NCBI GenBank assembly: GCA_947650365.1
Contig: OX393555.1
Span: 80,047,995 to 80,111,994 of the forward strand
Length of the DNA: 64,000 nucleotides
Direction of reading: 5' to 3'
Source: Chamaelirium japonicum
Lineage: Eukaryota > Streptophyta > Magnoliopsida > Liliales > Melanthiaceae
Positions 11,297-22,680 of the stretch are shown here, piece by piece. The notes under the pieces were generated by a model. The model was given only the letters and a program-made list of their open reading frames with translations. It had not been told where the DNA came from and made no database searches. How positions within the stretch are numbered: position 1 is the first letter of the stretch; each line of letters opens with the position of its first letter. Both the position numbers and the translations under genes were made by a program.

Positions 11297-11815
11297 ATGT
11301 CTACATCTGATAATATTGTCTCATCACATTCACACCTAGAATTAGAGGATGATATTGATGACCATTTTGAAAGATCAAATTTGTTTAAAACCATTGGATG
11401 CCTTATGGATTATAATCTATCTGTTACTATTTTAGTGGATAGCAGTAGTTGCAATAATTTAATTTCTATATTTTTTATTGATGTACTCGATATAGAACAA
11501 ATCCCCATCAAAGCACCATATTCATTAGCATGGCTGTTTAAGGCTCCTACAATAGAAGTCACACATAGGGTTTACCCAGCCATATCAATTCAGGATTACT
11601 CTGATGTAATCCCTCTTGACATAGCACTCATGGATTCTTATGATATAGTACTCGGTTGACCTTGGTTATACGACCGCCACGTTTTGTACGACGGGCGACT
11701 TAACACTATGAACTTTCTTTTTCAGCACAAATTTTTCACACTCTGGCCTCAACGCCCGCTATTCCATAATATCATATCCCTACCACCGATCGAGGACATT
11801 GAGGACAATGTCTAA
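11297..11815 (+). pseudogene. Additional retropepsin-like ORF in the env position
   Basis: The ORF opens with ATG at 11297, meets a TGA at 11657-11659, and continues in the same frame to TAA at 11813-11815 (172 codons overall). Residues 44-57 (TILVDSSSCNNLIS) look like the active-site strand of an aspartic protease. The Asp codon is at 11438-11440, but Ser replaces the usual Gly of D-S/T-G. Residues 112-120 (MDSYDIVLG) followed by PWLYDRHVLYDG resemble the second conserved box (LGRPWQYDR-type) of Ty3/gypsy proteases outside Athila, such as the CRM group. The element's own protease (7337-8082) is a different type. In this place Athila elements often carry an envelope-like ORF, and I see no signal peptide or membrane segment here. 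It ends against a polypurine-like motif. Whether it was ever active is unknown. Confidence 0.6.
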
Positions 11816-11831
11816 TTTAGGTTTGGGGGTG
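11815..11831 (+). other. Internal polypurine-tract-like motif
   Basis: TTTAGGTTTGGGGGTG lies immediately after the third ORF and is almost identical to the motif that abuts the 3' LTR at 13405. It could prime a second plus strand or mark an earlier element end. The sequence alone cannot tell these apart. Confidence 0.55.
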
Positions 11832-13404
11832 ATTTTCATTGCTTGCATCTGGCGTTTTAATTTAGTACGTATTGACATATTTTGTTAAAAAAAAATTAAA
11901 AAAAAAAATTAAAAAAATGCATCAACTTACGCTGTAGTGGGACAGCTCGGTACATACGTCTGGGCATATATGTGTCTCGTCTGTAGTCCCCTACCAAAAC
12001 TACAGCGTTCGTATAGAAATCTATAGGAATTTGCATTAGCATGTTTTTATTTTCTTTTTCATATTTTAGTTTCTTATCGTATTACTTTTGCCGTCCTTTT
12101 CGTTCTTTTCGAAAAAAAAAAAATCTATATGTTTTTCACCTTTATTTCAGGTTTTGTAATATAATTTTATTGTACTCGAATAGGACTATAAGGCACCTGG
12201 TAATCAAGGTATAAAGTCCAAGGATTAGCTAGAAAAAGTATGTCTAATGTGGTTCTAACCCTTAGTAACTCTGTAGATATTATCAAAACAAACTAGACTC
12301 GACCTTTCACTTCACATCTGGCTTACACCTCTAGGGTCTAGATTCAAAGCTTTCATATCGGCCTAATAGTCAACTAGAGTCCTGATGAACCATGCGGATC
12401 TGGTTCACTTGGTAAAAAAAAAAAGAAAAAAAGGGGAAAGTACTACTATAGATCACCAGTGAATTCTAAGGTATAGCGGAAAGGGCTACCTATTAGCATG
12501 GTCTAGGACCTAATTATATAAAAGTCTTAACCTGTATGCCCTAGTATGAGTGAAGCCTGGTCGATAGGGTTATGAGAATGATCCTATGGATGCAGAGTGA
12601 ATCAAATATAAAGGCAACATGAGGATGGCTACCTAACTCATGAGAGCGTTGGCAGCGTGTCATGGGCTTAGAGTGCAGCTAGCATGGTACAAGTTAAGAA
12701 GGGATATATAATTAGATCCAGAAAAAAAATAAGACCGAGAAAAAAAAAAAGAAAAGAAAAGAAAAAAAATAGTGTGAAAGCCGTCGCTATAAATAATGTG
12801 GGAAACTGGAATATCACATATAAAACCGAAAGGTATTAAGGTGAATATCCATAACTCTCACTAGCCTGTCTAGATTAGCTGGTTTTGACTCAGGTTCTAA
12901 GGTCGACTTTGACCGTTCTAGAAAACTATTAGAATGATATGAGTGTAGAGAACCAAACCCCCAGTTGTGTTTAGTCCAGACAGCACCGTGCACCGAGCAT
13001 AGTTGACCTTGACCTTTTCTAACAGAAAACTAATAGTTAGAACCTAAAGTGCTTACTTCGAAAGCCGAAGCTTGGGTTAGATACCTTGTGAGTATTGTGC
13101 CTTAGAAATTCTATTTTTGAGTACTTTTTAATTATTCTATGAAACCGACTTTTCTTATTTCTTATTTATATTTTCAAAAAAATAAAAATAAAAAAAATAA
13201 AAATTAAAGTTTGAATTTTGTGGGTAGATTCACTGCAAACCCTCACGAGACAAAAATCATCCACTGGGGCAACCCATAGGTTTAACGGCTTGTTGCACGT
13301 GCTAAGTGCAGTCGCGATTCCTGCGAAAGTGAGTTAGGAGTTTTTATTTTGTCATTTACTTTGTTTTTTTTTTTTTTCTTTTCTTACTTGAGGGCGAGCA
13401 AGAT
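11832..13404 (+). other. 3' non-coding region of the Athila element
   Basis: About 1.57 kb with no credible ORF. It has several A-rich runs (near 11887, 12111, 12415, 12724 and 13178) and a T-run near 13362. Long 3' non-coding tracts are usual in Athila and related plant elements. I see no envelope-like domain or transmembrane segment in any frame. Confidence 0.6.
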
Positions 13405-13419
13405 TTAGGTTTGGGGGTG
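13405..13419 (+). other. Polypurine tract at the 3' LTR
   Basis: TTAGGTTTGGGGGTG directly precedes the TG of the 3' LTR, the required place for plus-strand priming. Confidence 0.85.
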
Positions 13420-13622
13420 TGTTGAGCGGCCAATTAGTGCTAATTATCCCATTATTCTCAAGCATATATCGTCAGTTTTCTACGTAAAACTTTCATACTA
13501 CACGTAAACTGCATGAATCTCTTTGAACCACTGTATAGTAGATTTAAATACGAACACAGTGATATATTGGTTCGCTCTCATACATGGCATGCATGCAACA
13601 TACAGAGCCCGATAGTCCAAAT

Positions 13623-14681
13623 CAAGGTACAAAATCTCGATATATTTCACGAAATATAGCGAAATATTTCGGTTTTCTCAAACCTCGGCACGAAATTCGT
13701 ATTGTGATATCGAACGAAATAGGAATCACGATAATATCGTGATATATCGCGATATTTCGTGCGATATATTTGTTGGCACGAAATATCGCGATATTTCGTG
13801 GATATTTCGGGATATTTCGGAAAATTTCGAGACATTTCGAGAAATTTCGGGATTTTAACACCGAAATGTTGGGAGTCGTCTTACTTAATTTTTATTTTCT
13901 CCATTTACTTTAAGCTATTATATGTAAATAAGCAAATACCCCCCTATTTGATTTCAATAAAAATATCAAAAAAATCAAAAAACAAGTGAATCAAAAAGTA
14001 GGTTTTCAGTTTTAGTAGGAGAAAACAGTTTTTTCGGTTTTTCGTAAAATTTGTATGTTGAGAAAAGTGGTTAAATAAACTCATTTTTAGCTCAAAAAAT
14101 TCCACAAGATGTAGAACTACAAGTACATCTAGAAAAGCATGGTCCGTCAAAGAAAATTTTAAATGTATAAAAACTTTTCTTTATAAAAACTCATTTTTTC
14201 AGACTTAGTAAAAAAACAGTGTTTTGTATTTCAGTATAATTTTTGCACGATTTCAAACTTGCACAACTTTCTTGTTTTAAGTCCATTTTGAAAATTATTT
14301 GAAGCATTATTTTAATAATCAACTAATCTTTATTTTAAAAATATTTTTATCCACAAAAAGATTAAAAGCTATTTTAAAAACATAGATCAAAACAGGACCA
14401 AACAAGACTGCACAAGACTCATAGACTCAAATGTAGAATACATGCTTTGTGATGCTTTACACCTGTAGATTGGGTATAATTATTATCTGAGTGTTCCAAA
14501 TTGTGTATATATACTTGGTTTATGACTATGTAGAGATTCACTGAAAAATTCTATTAAAAAATCAATATTTCCACCATTTCTAGAAAATCACAATATTTTC
14601 ACACTGTCGAAATATTTCCACGAAATATTTCCATATCCAGAGGGGTCGAAATATTGACCGAAATGGAAACTTCAAACCTTG
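13623..14681. mobile_element. hAT-like non-autonomous DNA transposon in the LTR
   Basis: The insertion is absent from the 5' LTR, so both edges are exact. It starts CAAGGTAC and ends AAACCTTG, giving a short terminal inverted repeat CAAGGT. It is flanked by an 8-bp duplication GTCCAAAT (13615-13622 and 14682-14689). Eight-base duplications and short ends of the CARNG type are the hallmark of the hAT superfamily. No transposase ORF is present; the small frames at 13622-14150 follow the repeat motif. The terminal regions carry many copies of CGAAATATTTC-like motifs. It is a MITE-like or internally deleted element that would need a transposase supplied from elsewhere. Confidence 0.85.
13640..13865. 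repeat. Subterminal palindromic motif cluster
   Basis: At least a dozen copies of GATATTTCG or its inverse (GCGATATTTCGTG, GATATTTCGGGATATTTCGG) are packed in about 200 bp. A smaller set (GAAATATTTCC) is near the other end at 14600-14660. In hAT elements such subterminal repeats bind the transposase; that role here is inferred. Confidence 0.6.
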
Positions 14682-14689
14682 GTCCAAAT
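14682..14689. other. 8-bp target duplication, right copy
   Basis: GTCCAAAT matches 13615-13622. The 5' LTR has the sequence once at about 2193-2200, which confirms the empty site. Confidence 0.9.
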
Positions 14690-17342
14690 TATCCTTTTAT
14701 CGATAATCGTGTTTAAACCTGACAAGTGTCATTTCATGTGTGTCTTTCAGGGAATTGGTCCGGTACTCAATGCAGTAAAATAAAGGGCATCATATTGAAG
14801 TGTTGGATATTCTCACGGCAACCCGATGAAGGATGCACAATATGTTTTGAAGTATTTTCTGAAGAACGAGGGAACAAAGGATAAATACAAGAATCAAGCG
14901 AAAGACAATGCTATTGAGCCGATGCAACGCATGATACGAACCGGAGAAGGACTACAGACATACAAATAGGCGATGATGGGTTTGATGATGGATTCGGATT
15001 ACGATGACCAAAGCCTAATCAAGTTTCCTGCAGGATCCCATTGCGCTTGAACCCAGCTGTACCTATTCCAATCCTATATAACCAAACCCAAGCCCAACTC
15101 CACATCCAACTCATCCATGCAACTCAACCTGAGTGCAGCCCTTACCAAACAAATTCACAGTTGTCCGCTTTACCTAAGGCATAAAACCCCATCTCAATCC
15201 CAAGAGCCCCTCGCCTAGCCTAGCCTACATCCATGCATCCAAAACCCACCCTAAATCCCCACCTAAAATCCATCTTCAGATCTCATTTTATTGTTCTTTT
15301 CTTTCTCTGATTAAATCACAACCGTCCGTGGGATGATCGCATCAAAGAAGAGACTCATTATAAACTAAGCACACCAATCATAGCCACCCTCTCATGACCT
15401 TGTGCCACCACGGCATTTTATCAAACCATCTCCAGATTTCATGCATGCAAGATAGTATACCAGAACTCTTTTATTTTTCCATCTCTCTAGGGAACACATC
15501 ATAACCATCCATTAAAATCAAAACCCATGCATGGAATCCATCACACCACAATCATCATTCCTAAGCCCAGCTGACCGTCCCCCACGTCCTCATAGAATTC
15601 TCTTTCTAACCCAGCTGACGAGATCCCATCCCCTAGTTTTATTCGGATCCAAACATCATCGCAGCCGTCCGTTATAATTAAAAACCCATGCATTCAGTGT
15701 ACATCGCAGTCATTCCGAGCAAAACACATGCATGCGGATCACAGCCATCCCGTGCATCAAACCCGACACGATCGAGCAGCCATTCATCTCTTTAATCCCA
15801 GCAGTCCGATCGCTAGCCCTTCCATGCATGCATGCATGTGCACCGGAACCCAGCCACCCTCTCCCTTTGAAACCGGAACTCTACCCGAACTTCTCTCCAC
15901 CCGACTTTCTCTCTCTTTCCTTATCTATCTCTTCCGTTTCTTTCTCTTATTTTCCTCTCTAAAACCGGACCTCCCAATTGTACCCGAGCAAACCCCCCAC
16001 ACCGAACTTCTCTCTTTCTCTCTCTACGAGCTTCTCTCCCTCTCTTTCCTTAAGCACCCGAGCCTCTATCTCTCTCCGGGATTCTCTCTCTAAAACCCCA
16101 TGCATACCGAGAGCCCAACAGCCCGAGCCCCCTCCCGTTTCCTACTCTCTCTCTCTCTCGGAAACTATCTCTCTCTCGAACTCTCTCTCTATCTCTTCTC
16201 TTCCCTTATCTGGCCATCCGATATCTACACGTTTTCTCTCTCTAAAAAAAGAACCGACCTATCTATCCTATATAGGGGGGAGGCCGGATGAACTTACATC
16301 ATCACCAAGAGGATTCTACTATCGACACCTTCCATCATCTCCATCTTCATTAGCACCGGGGCTGCCATCTACCACCTAGGAGAAGAGAATCCTAGTTTTA
16401 GCATTCACCTCCCAACTCCATCTTCAACCATCCTCGACCAAACCCGAAACCCGAATCCTCCTCATCCCGTCGCCGCCGGTCATCATCCATCATCTCCGAG
16501 CGAAGCTTCATCATCACGAAGCCACATGTCGCCATCGTCGAAGACGTCCATCATCAAGAAACCGCACGTCGCCATCCTCGCCGGGTTCGTCATCTTCAAA
16601 GAAACATCCATCATCAGCGCTCACATGGCCATGCGAGGCTAATTACCCTATTCTAAGACCTAGATGAAGCCCTGTAGTCAGATCTAAACTCTATTTTTAT
16701 GTGCTATTTCCATATTTTTATTCGTTCAATGAAATAATGTGATCTTATTTATCTCATCAAGGCTTGATTGGAATTGCATGCAGTAAGTCTGATTTATTCT
16801 CTGTTATTATCAGGGTTTTACAGAAGTCGATTTTATAGTTTTATTCTTCATTATTACGGAAAGTTTTATGGGGAATTATTACATAGTCTTGGCTCTTGTT
16901 ATCACCTCGAATTTTAAGGAGGATTACTCTATCTTATTCCTATGAAGTGAGAAAGATCGCTACATTAGTTTACCATAATTGTGCTTCTTATTGAATACCT
17001 TCCGCGGGGATAGATTGACTTCGAATCTCCGTGAGAGTCTTGGAAATCATATAAAAATACGGTTTAGATTGCTACATGTGTGGATTCTAGGGCTTAGCAT
17101 ATCCGTCCATATTGATTCCAACCTCAATCTTACTTAGCTTTCAGTTTTGCTTTCCGTATTTCTCTTTACAAAACAATTTCACAAAAAATCAATCATCTTA
17201 TTAAACTAAAATATAAAATTAATTAGCTTTAATTTTCCTTTAATTAGTTTTCATCCAAGTCTCTGTGGGATCGACCCGTATTTGCCACTGTCTATCAGAT
17301 AGACGCCGTGCACTTGCGGTATAATAATTTAAAATCACAACA

Positions 17343-19320
17343 ATTATCAGCACGAACATATCGAGCCCAACCGACCAGGTGCAAAAAAATGGAGAGAGAA
17401 ACAAAGACAAAAGTGGAGTTTTAGAATTTAGATTCCTTAATTCTAACTTCATACCTATACCCGTGGCCAATGGAGTGGAGCAGGACTTCTTCTCTCTTCT
17501 CTCTTTGTTTATTTCTCTGTTCTCTTCTATCTTCTCCCATAGATTAGGGTTTCATATGGATTGCTTAGGCCCTAAGTAAGCTTACCCTATAAATAATATA
17601 CGACCCCTTTAGGGTGTGGCATTTTTGATGGCTTTCTCTTTCTCCCATCTCACAACACGTTATCAGCACAAAAATATCGAGCCCATCGACTAGTCGTATG
17701 AAAATAGAGAGAGAAACGAAGACAGAAGTGAAGTTTTGGAATTTAAATTCCTTCTTACTTCACACCTATATCCGTGGCCAATGGACTGGAGTAGGACTTC
17801 TTCTATTTTCTCTCTTTATTTATCTCTCTATTCTCTTTTCTCTTCTTCTCTCTCTTCTGTGGAGTTTTGGAATTTCGATTCTTTCTTACTTCACACCTAT
17901 ACCTGTGACCAATGGACTGGAGTAGGACTTATTCTCCCTTCTATCTTTATTTATATCTTCGTTCTCTTCTCTCTTCTTCTCTCTCCTCTATCTTTATTTC
18001 TCTCTCCGTTTTTTATGACTGGTCGGTTGGGCTCGATATGTTTGTACTGATAACGTATTATGAGATGGGAGAAAGAGCGAGCCGTCAAACATGCCCCACC
18101 CTAAAGGGGTCGTATATTATTTATAGGGTAAGTTTACTTAGGGCCTAAGCAATCTATGGGAAACCCTAATCCATAAAAGAAGAGAGAAGAGAACGGGGAG
18201 ATTTAATTATATTATTGAGAAGTGGAGTTTAGATTCCTTCTTACTTTATACCTATACCCGTGACGAATAGACTGGAGCAGGACTTCTTCTCTATTTCTTT
18301 TGTTTATCTCTCTGTTCTTTTCTTTCTTCTTTTCTCTTCTCACAATGCATTATCAGTACGAACATGTCGAGCCCAGCCGATCTGTCGCAAGAAAACAGAA
18401 AGAGAAACAAAGACTGAAGAGAGAGAAAAAGAGAGAAGAGAATAGAGAGATAAATAAAGAGAGAAGAAGCCATGCTCCAGTCCATTGGCCATGGGTATAG
18501 GTATGAATTAAGAAGGAATCTAAATTCTAAAACTCTACTTCTTAATATTTATACGACCCCTTTATGGTGGGGCACGTTTAACGGGTCTCTCTTTATCCTA
18601 TCTCACAACACATTATCAGGATGAACATGTCGAGTCCAACCGACCAGTCCTAAAAAAATAGAGAGAGAAACAAAGACAGAAGTAGAGTTTTTGATTTTAG
18701 ATTTCTTCTTACTTTACACCTATACCCGTGGCTAATAGACTGGAACAGGACTTCTTCTCTCTTCTCTCTTTATTTATCTCTCTGTTCTCTTTTCTTTTCT
18801 TCTCTCTCTTCTATGGAGTTTTGGACTAGAGCAGAACTTTTTCTCCCTTCAATCTTCGTTTATCTCTCTGTTCTCTTCTCTATTCTGTCTTTGTTTCTCT
18901 CTCTATTTTCTTGTGACTTGTCGGCTGGGATCTACATGTTCGTGCTGATAACATGTTGTGAGATGGGAGAGAGAGAAAGAGCCATCAAATATGTCCCACC
19001 CTAAAGGGTTCATATAAATATTGAGAAGTGGACTTTTGGAATTTAGATTCCTTCTTACTTCATAGCTATACCCGTGTCCAATGGCCTAGAGCAGGACTTC
19101 TTCTCTCTTCTCTGTTTGTTTATCTCTTCGTTCTTTTTTCTCTTCTTCTCTCTCTTCTGTCTGTATTTCTCTCTCTGTTTTCTTGTGACTGGTCGACTGG
19201 GCTTGACATGTTCATACTGATAACGTGTTATGAGAAGAGAGAAGAGAGAAGAGAAGGGAGAGATAAATGAATTATTTAACGGCTGGACTCGATATGTTCA
19301 TACTGATAACGTGTTGTTAG
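17343..19320. repeat. Array segment, first copy of a tandem duplication
   Basis: It resumes the interrupted A module (ATTATCAGCACGAAC). Forward A cores follow near 17657, 18350 and 18610, and inverted cores near 18045, 18945, 19218 and 19305, separated by inverted B modules and X joints. Together with 1550-1998 it is colinear with 20274-22680, sharing odd variants such as the double inverted B. Open frames here, for example 17736-18050, run through pyrimidine tracts and are not credible genes. Confidence 0.75.
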
Positions 19321-20273
19321 ATGGAATAAAGAGAGAGCCGTCATCTATGCCCCACCCTTTATATTATTTATATGGTAAGCTTACTTAGGGCTTAAGCAAT
19401 CTATGAGAAACCCTATTCCAAACGAAAGATCTGACGGTGGATAATGAACTAGAGTAGGACTTCTTCTCTCTTCTCTCTTCATTTATCTCTCTGTTCTCTT
19501 CTTTCTTCTTTTTAATTTTCTGTGAAGATTTTGAATTTACATTCCTTCCTACTTCACACCTTTACCCATGGTCAATGGACTGGACTAGGACTTCTTCTCT
19601 CTTTTTTCTTCGTTTATTCCCTCTTCTTCTCCCTCTTCTGTCTTTGTTTCTCTCTCTCTCTTCTATCTTTTTTTTCTATTCGTTTTCTTGTGACTGGTCG
19701 GCTGGGCTCGACATGTTCGTGCTGATAATGTGTTTTGAGAAAAGAGAAGAGAATAGAAAGATAAACAAAGAGAGAAGAAGTCCTGCTCCAATCCATTCGC
19801 CATGGGTATAGGTATGAAGTAAGAAAGAATCTAAATTCTAAAACTCTACTTCTCAATAATATAATTATAATCTCTCCGTTCTCTTCTCTCTTCTCTCATG
19901 GATTAGGGTTTCCTATAGATTGCTTAGGCCCTAAGTAAGCTTACACCATAAATAATATATGACCCCTTTTGGATGGGGCATGTTTGACAGCTCTCTCTTT
20001 CTCCCATCTTACAACACATTGTCGGATTTTTTCTGACTTCACACCTATACCCGTGGCCAATGGAATAGAGCTGGACTTCTTCTCTCTTCTCTCTTTGTTT
20101 ATCTTTCTGATCTCTTCTCTTTTCTTCTATATCTTCTGTCTTCGTTTATCTCTCCGTTTTCTAGTACTGGTTGGTTGAGCTCGGAAACATCATGTTGATA
20201 ACGTGTTGTGAGATGAGTCAAAAAGAGAGCCGTCAAACGTGCCCTACCTTAAAGGGATCGTATAAATATTGAG
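19321..20273. repeat. Array segment linking the duplicated copies
   Basis: In order: inverted A to about 19430, inverted B copies, inverted A core near 19725, B, X, a forward A with TATA near 19950 whose primer-site-like sequence is truncated at 20025, inverted B, then an inverted A core near 20195. No credible coding sequence. Confidence 0.65.
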
Positions 20274-22680
20274 AAGTGGAGTTTTGGATTTTAGATTTCT
20301 TTTTACATCACACCTATACCCGTGACCAATGCACTGGAGCAAGTCTTCTTCTCTCTTATCTCTTCTCATATTATTTATCTCTCCATTTTCTCCGTTCTTT
20401 TCTCTCTTCTGTCTTTATTTCTCTCTCTGTTTTTTTGTGACTGGTCGGTTGGGGTTGACATGTTCATACTGATAACATGTTGTGAGAAGAGAGAAGAGAA
20501 CATAGAGATAAATGAAGAGAGAAGAGAACAGAGACATAAACGAATAGAGAAGAAGTCCTGCTCATATCTATTTACCATGGGTATAGGTACAAAGTAAGAG
20601 GGAACCTAAATTCCAAAACTCTATTTCTCAATAATATAATTAAATCTCTTTGTTCTCTTCTTTATCTCTCATATGGATTAGGGTTTCCTATAGATTGCTT
20701 AGGCCCTAAGTAATCTTACCTTTTAAATAATATATGACCCTCTTAGGGTTGGGAACGTTTGACGGCTCTCTCTTTCTTCCATCTCACAACACATTATCAG
20801 CACGAACATGTCAAGCCCAGCCGACCAGTCGTAAAAAAACAGAGAGAGAAATGAAGACAGAAGTGGAGTTTTGGAATATAGATTCCTTCTAACTTTACAC
20901 CTATACCTGTAGCTAATGGACTGGAGCAGGACTTCTTCTCTCTTCTATCTTCATTTATTTCTCCATTCTTTTCTATCTTCTCCCATGGATTTGGGTTTCT
21001 CATAGATTGCTTAGGCCCTAAGTAAGCTTACACTATAAATAATATACGACCCTTTTAGGGTAGGGCACGTTTGACGACTATCACTTTCTCCCATCTAACA
21101 ATACGTTATCAGCACGAACATGCCGAGCCCATCCGATCAGTCGTAAGAAAATAAAGAAAGAAACGAAGACAGAAGTAGAGTTTTGGAATTTAGATTCCTT
21201 CTTACTTCACACCTATACTCGTGGCCAATGGACTAGAGTAGGACTTCTTCTCTTTTCTCTCTTTATTTACTTCTTTATTCTCTTCTTTCTACTTCTCTCT
21301 CTTCTGTGGAGTTTTGGAATTTAGATTCCTTCTGACTTTACACCTATACTTGTGGCCAATGGATTGGAGCAGGACTTCTTCTCTCTTCTCTCTTCTCTCT
21401 TTGTTTATCTCTTCGTTCTCTTCTCTTTTCATCTCTCTCTTTTGTCTTTATTTCTCTCTTCGTTTTCTTATAATTGGTCGGTTGGGCTCGACAGATTCGT
21501 CCTGATAATGTATTATGAGATAGAAAAAGTAAGCACCATCAAACGTGCTCTACCCTAAAGGGGTTGTATATTATTTATAGGGTATGCTTACTTAGGGCCT
21601 AAGCAATCTATGGAAAACCCTAATCTATGGGAAACGAGAGAAGAGAATAGTGAGATTTAATTATATTATTAAGAAGTAGAGTTTTAGAATATAGCTTCCT
21701 TCTTACTTTATTCCTATACCCGTGGCCAATGGACTGGAGTAGGTCTTCTTCTCTCTTCTATCTTCGTTTATATCTCCGTTCTTTTCTCTCTCCTTTGTCT
21801 TCGTTTCTATCTCTGTTTTCTTACGACTGGTCGGTTGGGCTCGACATGTTCGTACTGATAACGTGTTATGAGATGGGAGAAAGAGAGAGCCGTCAAATGT
21901 AACCCACCTTAAAAGGATCGTATATTATTTATAGGGTAATCTTACTTAGGGCCTAAGAAATTTATGGAAAACCCTAATCCATGGGAAAAGAGAGAAAAGA
22001 ATGTGGAGATTTAATTATATTATTAAGAAGTGGAGTTTTTGACTTCTTCTCTATTCTCTCTTCTTCTCTCTTCTCACAACACATAATCAGCATGAACATG
22101 TCGAGCCCAGCCGACCAGTCGCAAAAAAATTGAGAGAGAAACAAAGACAGAAGAGAGAGAAGAATAGAGAAGAGAACAGAGAGATAAATAAAGAGAGAAG
22201 AGAGAAGAAGCCCTACTCCAGTCTCTTCATTTATCTCTCCTTTCTCTTCTCTCTTCTCTCTTCTCTCTTTTGTCTTTGTTTTTGTCTTTGTTTTCTTATG
22301 AATGGTCGACTAGGATCGACATGTTCGTGCTGATAACATGTTGTGAGATGGGAGAGAGAGAGCCGTCAAATATGCCCCACCCTAAAACGATCGTATAAAT
22401 ATTGTGAATTGGAGTTTTAGAATTTAGATTCCTTCTTACTTCATAGCTATACCCATGGCCAATGGACTGGAGTATGACTTCTTCTCTCTTCTCTCTTTGT
22501 TTATCTCTTTATTCTCTTCTCCCTTCTTCTCTCTCTTCTCTCTTTGTTTCTTTCTCTGTTTCCTTATGACTGGTCTGCTGGCTCGACATGTTCGTGTTGA
22601 TATTATGTTATGAGAAGAGAGAAAAGAATGGAGAGATAAATAAAGAGAGAAGAGAGAAAAAGTCATGCTTTATGTTATTT
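20274..22680. repeat. Array segment, second copy of the duplication
   Basis: It follows the module order of 1550-1998 plus 17343-19290 and shares diagnostic variants: CTCATATCTATTTACCA, GAACCTAAATTCC, GGGAACGTTTGACGG and CTTCATAGCTATACCC. It lacks one A-B stretch near 22210. At 20793-20797 it retains the uninterrupted ATTAT target that the Athila element occupies in the first copy. Confidence 0.75.

Larger units (their letters stand above)
1999..17342 (+). mobile_element. Athila-type Ty3/gypsy LTR retrotransposon, defective
   Basis: A complete element by structure: LTRs with TG...CA ends, a 5-bp target duplication, a tRNA-Asp-like primer site just inside the 5' LTR, the gag-PR-RT-RNaseH-INT order of Ty3/gypsy, and a polypurine tract abutting the 3' LTR. 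The gag (LKLRLFPFSLKEKAKAWL), the RT box FGLCNAPATFQR, the protease motif with Leu in the DLG triad and the LTR length of nearly 3 kb point to the Athila lineage. No chromodomain is visible. An extra ORF follows integrase. gag-pol holds at least eight inactivating lesions, so the copy is non-autonomous now. The LTRs differ at 6 of the first 202 aligned positions, which suggests an insertion that is not very recent. Confidence 0.93.
13420..17342 (+). repeat. 3' LTR of the Athila-type element
   Basis: It begins TGTTGAGCGGCC and ends AATCACAACA. It is 3923 bp, longer than the 5' LTR by exactly 1067 bp. That equals the nested 1059-bp insertion plus its 8-bp duplication, so the rest is colinear with no net length change. 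In the first 202 bp it differs from the 5' LTR at six positions. The TATA-like CCTATATAGG recurs at 16267. The TGCA microsatellite is shorter than in the 5' LTR. Confidence 0.93.

Noticed and set aside
10962..13404. Envelope-like gene in the Athila element
   Set aside because: No signal peptide, transmembrane stretch or coiled coil in any frame. The only coding-like stretch is the retropepsin-like ORF at 11297-11815.
13622..14150. Overlapping ORFs inside the hAT-like element
   Set aside because: They translate the repeated GATATTTCG motif (hence recurring Ile-Phe-Arg phrases) on both strands, and no transposase motif is seen.
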